From CAYNLG01 sp964397995 (GTDB taxonomy: Bacteria; Planctomycetota; Phycisphaerae; FEN-1346): a stretch of DNA of 10,748 bases. This document shows, in pieces, positions 6,944-10,748 of this stretch. The notes beneath the pieces are model-generated. The model was not told the DNA's origin. It did not search any database and saw only the letters and a list, made by a program, of their open reading frames with translations. The stretch's first letter is position 1; every line of letters starts with the position of its first letter. The position numbers and the translations under genes are program-made. Location of the stretch: positions 1-10,748 of the forward strand of contig CAYNLG010000102.1 in NCBI GenBank assembly GCA_964397995.1, in the 5' to 3' direction.

Positions 6944-6972
6944 ATTATCGGCTCCGCCCCGCGTGCGGACAA
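6944..6972 (-). promoter_or_regulatory. Sigma-70-like promoter of the thioredoxin gene
   Basis: On the minus strand, TTGTCC (6967-6972) and GATAAT (6944-6949) are spaced by exactly 17 nt. The short leader then holds the AAGGAG site and the GTG start. GCCCCG/CGGGGC arms flank the -35 box and might be an operator or the remains of the upstream terminator. Confidence 0.6.
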
Positions 6973-7002
6973 CCCCGGGGCGACGTTGTGACGCGGCTGC
7001 TT

Positions 7003-8217
7003 TCACGTTCTGAGCAGCCGTTCGAGCAACGCGGCCTCCGCCTCGCGCGTCCAGCGCCCGTCGGCGGTCAGGTCCTCGATCGGCGTCAGCGGCAGGTCGA
7101 TCTGCGGGTAGATCACGATCCGCCCCGGATACGTCCCCCCGTGCGTGTGATGGATCGCCTCCTGGACCGCGTCGATGCCCCCCACGCACGCCACCGCGTT
7201 GTTCGGGTCGATTCGCCCCGCCGCCGCCTCCTCCAGCGCCCGCGCCAGCGCCTCGATCGGCGACCCGCTCGTCGCCAGCAGCGTCCACCCCCCGTAGTGC
7301 ATGTCGTTCAGGTTCAGCCGCATCCACGCCTTCTCCCGGTCCGGGAACCCCGCGAACATGTTCAGGTACCCGTCCTGGGCCAGGTATCCGACGGCCTCCT
7401 CGGCCGCCTTCGCCACCGGGCACAGCACCAGGATGTCGTCGGCGCCCTTCGGCTCCAGCACCTCGCTGATGGGCGTCTCGGCGAGGTCCACGAGGTCCAG
7501 GCGGCAGCCCTTGGCTTCGGCCAGCGGCGCGAGGCTCGAGCGGACCTTCGCCAGCCGCTCCGGCTTCATCTCGCTGACGATGACGCGCGCCGCCCCGTCC
7601 TGGAGGCCCTTCTCGATGTGCATCAGCCCGAGCGGCCCGGCCCCGACGTACCACGCCGTCCCCCCCGGCAGCACGCTCCGCGTCCCTCGGTGGTGGTGGT
7701 AGGCGTGGTACACGCACGCCCACGGCTCGGCCAGCGCCGCCTGGGCGTACCCCAGGCCCGGGTCGATCGGCAGCAGGTACCCGCCCTCGTGCAGGAGGGG
7801 CGGCAGGACCTGGTACTGCTGGTCGGCCCCGCGCAGCTTGTACCCGTAGGCCATCCCCTCGCCGCCCACGTAGATGTCGGCCTGGACGGCGTACCGCTCG
7901 CCGACGCGGTACCGGCCTTCGAGGGCGCGGCCGACGCCGACGACGGTGAGGCTGACCTCGTGGCCGGGCGTCGTCGGATGCGTGCCGAGGTCAACCCCCT
8001 TCATGCGGGAGTGGCCCTCGCCCTGGGCGATCATCTTCCAGTCGCTCGCGCAGACGCCCACGGCGTCGATCCGGGCGAGCAACTCGTCGTCCCCCGGCGT
8101 CGGCAGGGGCATCGCCTCCAGCTTCAGGTGCTCCAGGCCGGCGGCATAGAGGTTCCACGCGCGGCTCTCGGCGGGCAGGGGGCCCTCGGCGGCGCGGTAG
8201 GCGTCCAGACGGCTCAT
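7003..8217 (-). CDS. Zinc-type medium-chain dehydrogenase, L-sorbose-1-phosphate reductase-like
   Basis: 404 residues. The ATG at 8217 has GGAGG 8 nt upstream. The N-terminal GroES-like domain carries the catalytic zinc ligands Cys56 (GVCASDWK), His86-Glu87 (TPGHE) and Glu164 (AEPWACVYHA). The four-Cys structural-zinc lobe of classical alcohol dehydrogenases is absent. A Rossmann domain follows, with GAGPLG at 192-197 and Glu216 at the end of strand 2, which suggests NAD(H). The pattern CxSxWK...QG..H, GHE, then GERYAVQADI...GYKLRGA resembles E. coli YggP/SorE, which reduces L-sorbose-1-phosphate to glucitol-6-phosphate. This was recognised from memory, not by search. Other sugar or polyol dehydrogenases remain possible. 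In the same direction upstream lie a serine hydrolase and an SrlD/SorD-like dehydrogenase that would take the next step. The protein is cytoplasmic. Confidence 0.85.
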   Translation of the reverse strand: MSRLDAYRAAEGPLPAESRAWNLYAAGLEHLKLEAMPLPTPGDDELLARIDAVGVCASDWKMIAQGEGHSRMKGVDLGTHPTTPGHEVSLTVVGVGRALEGRYRVGERYAVQADIYVGGEGMAYGYKLRGADQQYQVLPPLLHEGGYLLPIDPGLGYAQAALAEPWACVYHAYHHHRGTRSVLPGGTAWYVGAGPLGLMHIEKGLQDGAARVIVSEMKPERLAKVRSSLAPLAEAKGCRLDLVDLAETPISEVLEPKGADDILVLCPVAKAAEEAVGYLAQDGYLNMFAGFPDREKAWMRLNLNDMHYGGWTLLATSGSPIEALARALEEAAAGRIDPNNAVACVGGIDAVQEAIHHTHGGTYPGRIVIYPQIDLPLTPIEDLTADGRWTREAEAALLERLLRT

Positions 8218-8265
8218 CGCGGCGTCCTCCGGGTCATGGGGTCCTCGGTCGGGTGCGGCGGGGCT

Positions 8266-8294
8266 AAGGTACCACCCGCGGCCGCCAATGTCCA
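8266..8294 (-). promoter_or_regulatory. Weak candidate promoter of the SorE-like gene
   Basis: On the minus strand, TGGACA (8289-8294) and TACCTT (8266-8271) are spaced by 17 nt, in the 212-bp gap upstream of the dehydrogenase. The -10 is poor, and read-through from the serine hydrolase gene is equally possible. Confidence 0.25.
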
Positions 8295-8352
8295 CAAGGG
8301 GCGCGGCACGTTGCCCGAGGCACGCCGGCGCCAATCGGCTGGCAAACGATAC

Positions 8353-8372
8353 CCGCGGCGCAAGCGCCGCGG
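8353..8372. repeat. Perfect GC-rich palindrome, REP-like or terminator
   Basis: CCGCGGCGC (8353-8361) and GCGCCGCGG (8364-8372) form a perfect 9-bp stem around AA, in the gap between the serine hydrolase stop and the dehydrogenase start. There is no T-tract on either strand, so a simple intrinsic terminator is unlikely. From memory, similar 'CCCGCGGCGC...GCGCCGCGGCTAAC' palindromes recur between genes in planctomycete genomes; only one copy is in this window. A second, less regular stem (TCGCCG/CGGCGA, 8406-8422) lies nearer the stop codon. Confidence 0.55.
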
Positions 8373-8429
8373 CTAACATGGCACGCCAGGGCGAATCGTC
8401 AAGGATCGCCGCCGCGCGGCGACGGTGCC

Positions 8430-9479
8430 CTACAGCTCCCCGCCCACGTCGCGGAAGAACTCGCTCCACGCCGCCTCGTCCACGTCCCGCTCCGTCCCCA
8501 GCCGCGCCGCCACCAGCGCCCATTCCGGCACGACGAAGCACACGCAGTTGTGCAGCCCCACCGCCGCGAACGTCCCCGCCGGGGCGCCCGGCCACCGCCG
8601 CGCCCCGTCCCGCCGCACCCCGTTCGTCCACCAGTTCAGCCCGTAGCACCCGCCGCCGTCGAACCGGTCGAACGCCAGCGGCACGTCGCGGGCGACCTGT
8701 GGCCGCGTCGCCTCGCGGACCCACGTCCGCGGCAGGACCTGGCGGCCGGCCCACGTCCCGCCCGAGAGGAACAGGTGCCCCAGCCGCGCCAGCGCCGCCG
8801 CCGACGTCCGCACGTGCTTGCCGTGGTTGCCGGCGCCGCCGTGGACGAGGCACCCCTCGACCGGGCCCCAGTCGCCCCACGTCCAGGCCTCCGGGGCGAT
8901 GCCGATCGGCCCCAGTACCCGCCGCGCCACGAGGGCCGCGAGCGGCTCCCCCGCCAGGCGCGTCAGGACGTGGGCCATCTCGTTCATCGCCGAGTCCCAG
9001 TACGCGAAGGCCGACCCCGGCGGGGCGAAGAGCGGCCGCGGCGACGGAGCGAAGGGCGTCTCGCTCGGTCCGTGGGCGTAGGCCCCCTTCGGCGCGTCGC
9101 CCTCGGCCCGGTACCCGCTCGTCATCGTCGCGAGGTGGCGGAGCGTCACGTCCGGGTACGCCTCGGCCAACGCGGGAACCGCCTCGGCCGCCCGCGTCTC
9201 GAGCGTGCACGCCCCGTCGGCGACGAGCAGCCCCAGGGCCGTGCTCGTCACACTCTTGGTGACCGACCAGATGCCCTGGACCTTGTCGGCCCGCGGGCCG
9301 CGCCACACCGCCCGCCCGCGCCGCGCGACGAGCATCCGCTCGGTGCCCGGGCGGCCGAGGCGCCGGCCCAGCCTCCGCACGGCCGCCTCCAGCCGCGGCG
9401 CGTCCAATCCCTCGGCCTCCGGCGCGGCGTCCGCCCAGTCGGCGTCCGGGAAGGTCACGTCTTCGGCGGGCACGGTCAT
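8430..9479 (-). CDS. Cytoplasmic beta-lactamase-fold serine hydrolase
   Basis: 349 residues from the ATG at 9479. The frame is open upstream to an ATG at 9554, but those 25 residues look non-coding and the AAGGGA before 9479 is usable. There is no signal peptide. The penicillin-binding/beta-lactamase class C fold is shown by Ser72-V-T-Lys75 (GIWSVTKSVTSTALGLLV), the helix LRHLATMTSGYR (113-124), PPGSAFAYWDSAMNEMAHVL (153-172, with the YxN position reading Tyr-Trp-Asp) and a late VGLHN strand (307-311) in place of KTG. Family members include esterases, D-aminopeptidases and 6-aminohexanoate hydrolases; most are not antibiotic resistance enzymes, and a cytoplasmic form is unlikely to protect against beta-lactams. 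It starts 82 bp after the SDR stop and is probably co-transcribed with it, so a role in deacylating a sugar-derived substrate is possible but only inferred. Confidence 0.87.
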   Translation of the reverse strand: MTVPAEDVTFPDADWADAAPEAEGLDAPRLEAAVRRLGRRLGRPGTERMLVARRGRAVWRGPRADKVQGIWSVTKSVTSTALGLLVADGACTLETRAAEAVPALAEAYPDVTLRHLATMTSGYRAEGDAPKGAYAHGPSETPFAPSPRPLFAPPGSAFAYWDSAMNEMAHVLTRLAGEPLAALVARRVLGPIGIAPEAWTWGDWGPVEGCLVHGGAGNHGKHVRTSAAALARLGHLFLSGGTWAGRQVLPRTWVREATRPQVARDVPLAFDRFDGGGCYGLNWWTNGVRRDGARRWPGAPAGTFAAVGLHNCVCFVVPEWALVAARLGTERDVDEAAWSEFFRDVGGEL

Positions 9480-9561
9480 CGGGGTTCCATCCCTTCGAGG
9501 CGCGCGGGCGCCACCCGTATCCTGTGGGACATGCGGGGCGTCGGGGCGCGGCATCCGGGAC

Positions 9562-10437
9562 CTATCGGACGAAGACCTGGCCGGCGTCGCAGACCAGGAC
9601 CTGGCCGGTGATGACGCGGGCGGCGTCGCTGGCCAGGAAGACGACGGTCCCCGCGACGTCGTCGGGGTCGATCTCGAGGCCCAGCGACGTCAGGCCGACG
9701 TAGTACGGGATGACCTGGTCCGGCTCCAGGCCGCGCTTCGCCGCCGCCGCCTTGATGTACGCCGCGTTCCAGATCTTCGAGCCCTTGAAGACGTTGCCGG
9801 GGGCGACGGCGTTGACGCGGATGCCGTGCGGCCCCAGTTCCTGGGCCCAGCCGCGCACCAGGTGGATCTCGCCGGCCTTGGTGGCGTTGTAGGCGGAGTT
9901 GTTCTTGGAGGCCGAGAGGCCGCTCTTGGAGGAGACGAGCACGAGGCTCCCGCGCCGCCCGCCGCCGACCATCCGCCGCGCCGCCTCCCGGGCCGCCAGG
10001 AAGTACCCCGTCAAATTGATCTCCAGAGCCTTGCGCCAGGCGTCGACGGGGAAGTCCACCAGCGGATGGGCCGGGGCGATGCCCGCCGCCGGCACGCACA
10101 CGTCCACCGGCCCGAGGGCCTCTTCGACCCGGTCGAAGGCGGCGGCGACCTGGGTCTCGTCGGTGACGTCGCAGCGGGCGGGGCAGGAGGCCGAAGCGTC
10201 GCCGCCGCCCGCGCCGCTTGGGCCGGCCTTGGCGATGAGGGCGGCGGTCTCTTCGGCGGCCGGGAGGTCGATGTCCGCGAGGCCCACCGCCGCCCCCGCC
10301 CGCGCCAGGCCCAGCGCGATGCCGCGCCCCAGGCCGCTGCCCGCGCCGGTGACGAAGGCGACGCGGCCGTCGAGCAGGCCGCGGCTCCAGGCGAGGTCGG
10401 CCTCGGGCGCCGGGGGGGGCGAAGCGGGCTCAGCCAT
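9562..10437 (-). CDS. Short-chain dehydrogenase, sorbitol-6-phosphate 2-dehydrogenase-like
   Basis: 291 residues. The ATG at 10437 has GAGGAG 5 nt upstream. After a 20-residue Pro/Ala/Glu-rich tail comes a complete classical SDR: TGAGSGLG (30-37), Asp55 after strand 2 (NAD preference), AAG at 117-119 where NNAG is usual, Asn141, Ser169/170, and Tyr183-x3-Lys187. Beyond the fold, SKSG....NS.Y...K and the late segment GLEPDQVIPYY (237-247), ending TGQ...AGQV.., agree with E. coli SrlD (sorbitol-6-phosphate 2-dehydrogenase; remembered, not searched). That enzyme interconverts glucitol-6-P and fructose-6-P with NAD. A Gly/Ser-rich insertion sits at 72-86. Together with the SorE-like dehydrogenase two genes downstream it could complete the conversion of sorbose-1-P to fructose-6-P. 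Free-sugar or rhamnose-type substrates remain possible. The gene is followed closely by the serine hydrolase. Confidence 0.88.
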   Translation of the reverse strand: MAEPASPPPAPEADLAWSRGLLDGRVAFVTGAGSGLGRGIALGLARAGAAVGLADIDLPAAEETAALIAKAGPSGAGGGDASASCPARCDVTDETQVAAAFDRVEEALGPVDVCVPAAGIAPAHPLVDFPVDAWRKALEINLTGYFLAAREAARRMVGGGRRGSLVLVSSKSGLSASKNNSAYNATKAGEIHLVRGWAQELGPHGIRVNAVAPGNVFKGSKIWNAAYIKAAAAKRGLEPDQVIPYYVGLTSLGLEIDPDDVAGTVVFLASDAARVITGQVLVCDAGQVFVR

Positions 10438-10453
10438 TGGGTCTCCTCGGGGT

Positions 10454-10468
10454 GACGGGCCGCCCGTC
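10454..10468. repeat. Small hairpin upstream of the SDR gene
   Basis: GACGGG (10454-10459) and CCCGTC (10463-10468) form a 6-bp stem with a 3-nt loop, 17 nt before the SDR start and 23 nt after the preceding stop. It may act on the upstream gene's 3' end or on SDR translation; there is no T-tract. Confidence 0.35.
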
Positions 10469-10491
10469 GCCGCGCGGGGCGGGGCGGCCGC

Positions 10492-10748
10492 TCAGAGTGC
10501 GTTGTCCTGGCCCTCGGCGTCGGCCTGGATGTCGGAATCGTAGACGGCCCAGCGGAGCTTGGGGCGACCCTTGGGGTCGGTCTCGTCCGGCCCGCCGCCG
10601 GTGTCGTCCTTGAACTCGTGGACGCGGGGCTCGCCGGAGCGCGGGGGGCCCCGCCGGGACGGCCTCCCGCCGCCGGAACCGGAGCGGGCCCGGGCGGCAC
10701 GGCCGTCGCCGCCGGGGGTGCCGCGCCCGCCCCCGCTGCCCCCGCTGC
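10492..10748 (-). CDS. C-terminal tail of an unrecognised protein (N-terminus beyond window)
   Basis: The last 85 codons of a frame entering from the right edge end at a TGA at 10492-10494. The first half is Gly/Arg/Ser/Pro-rich and probably disordered (for example GRPSRRGPPRSGEPR). The end is acidic with a hydrophobic core, including GRPKLRWAVYDSDIQADAEG, and finishes QDNAL. RG-rich tails occur on RNA helicases and other nucleic-acid-binding proteins, but the acidic ending is not one I can assign. The 54-bp gap to the SDR gene and the same direction allow one operon. The frame is favoured over others because it gives a plausible non-repetitive end and has GC-rich third positions. Confidence 0.5.
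   Translation of the reverse strand, partial: SGGSGGGRGTPGGDGRAARARSGSGGGRPSRRGPPRSGEPRVHEFKDDTGGGPDETDPKGRPKLRWAVYDSDIQADAEGQDNAL

Noticed and set aside
5321..6991. 556-residue plus-strand frame
   Set aside because: It is antisense through the kinase-like and thioredoxin genes and has low-complexity Arg/Gly/Ala/Val composition.
6914..7723. Upstream extension of the thioredoxin frame
   Set aside because: It overlaps the dehydrogenase gene in another frame, and its translation is Gly/Arg-rich. The GTG at 6913 with AAGGAG gives a proper lipoprotein signal.
8218..9306. N-terminal extension of the SorE-like frame over the serine hydrolase gene
   Set aside because: The frame is open only because of GC bias. 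The ATG at 8217 has GGAGG and begins the recognisable dehydrogenase.
8430..9554. Longer start (ATG at 9554) for the serine hydrolase
   Set aside because: The additional 25 residues look non-coding and the ribosome site is poor. It cannot be fully excluded because the start would be coupled to the SDR stop.
1..10748. CRISPR arrays, tRNA/rRNA genes, insertion sequences, phage or defence genes
   Set aside because: No regularly spaced repeats, tRNA-like cloverleaf, transposase motifs, terminal inverted repeats or recognisable defence domains were seen by eye.

Overview
The window is very GC-rich, and all nine supported protein genes (two cut by the window edges) read on the minus strand. The best guess for the host is a Planctomycetota or related PVC-group bacterium, probably environmental. 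The grounds are a PEP-CTERM-anchored LamG protein, a secreted PQQ-type beta-propeller, a secreted heparinase II/III-like protein, heavy use of G/C in third codon positions, and a GC-rich palindrome of the kind scattered between genes in such genomes. The phylum is inferred; no marker gene is present.

In order of transcription (right to left): (1) 10492-10748, the C-terminal tail of an unrecognised protein with a Gly/Arg/Ser-rich stretch. (2) 9562-10437, a short-chain dehydrogenase closely resembling sorbitol-6-phosphate 2-dehydrogenase (SrlD/SorD type). (3) 8430-9479, a cytoplasmic beta-lactamase-fold serine hydrolase. (4) 7003-8217, a zinc-type medium-chain dehydrogenase resembling L-sorbose-1-phosphate reductase (SorE type). 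Genes 2 and 4 would together catalyse sorbose-1-P -> glucitol-6-P -> fructose-6-P, so this half looks like a sugar or sugar-phosphate catabolic cluster. (5) 6416-6913, a lipoprotein thioredoxin with a CPPC active site and its own good sigma-70-like promoter. (6) 5261-6268, a PAS plus HATPase histidine-kinase-like protein, also with a good promoter, but lacking a recognisable phospho-acceptor His and the N-box Asn. (7) 4027-4842, a secreted LamG/PEP-CTERM protein behind a leader of about 350 nt, with a strong candidate promoter (TTGACA-17-TATTCT) and a hairpin. (8) 1911-3842, a secreted PQQ-like propeller protein with a large helical insertion. (9) 1-1753, a heparinase II/III-like secreted protein cut by the left edge.

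The left half (LamG, propeller, heparinase-like) is an exported set probably concerned with polysaccharide binding or breakdown. The right half is cytoplasmic sugar metabolism. The thioredoxin and the degenerate kinase sit between them as separate transcription units. No tRNA, rRNA, CRISPR array, transposase, phage gene or attachment site was seen. I found no clear new multi-gene system. The best leads are the degenerate kinase, the structured leader of the LamG gene, and the split SorE/SorD-like pair with a serine hydrolase between its members.
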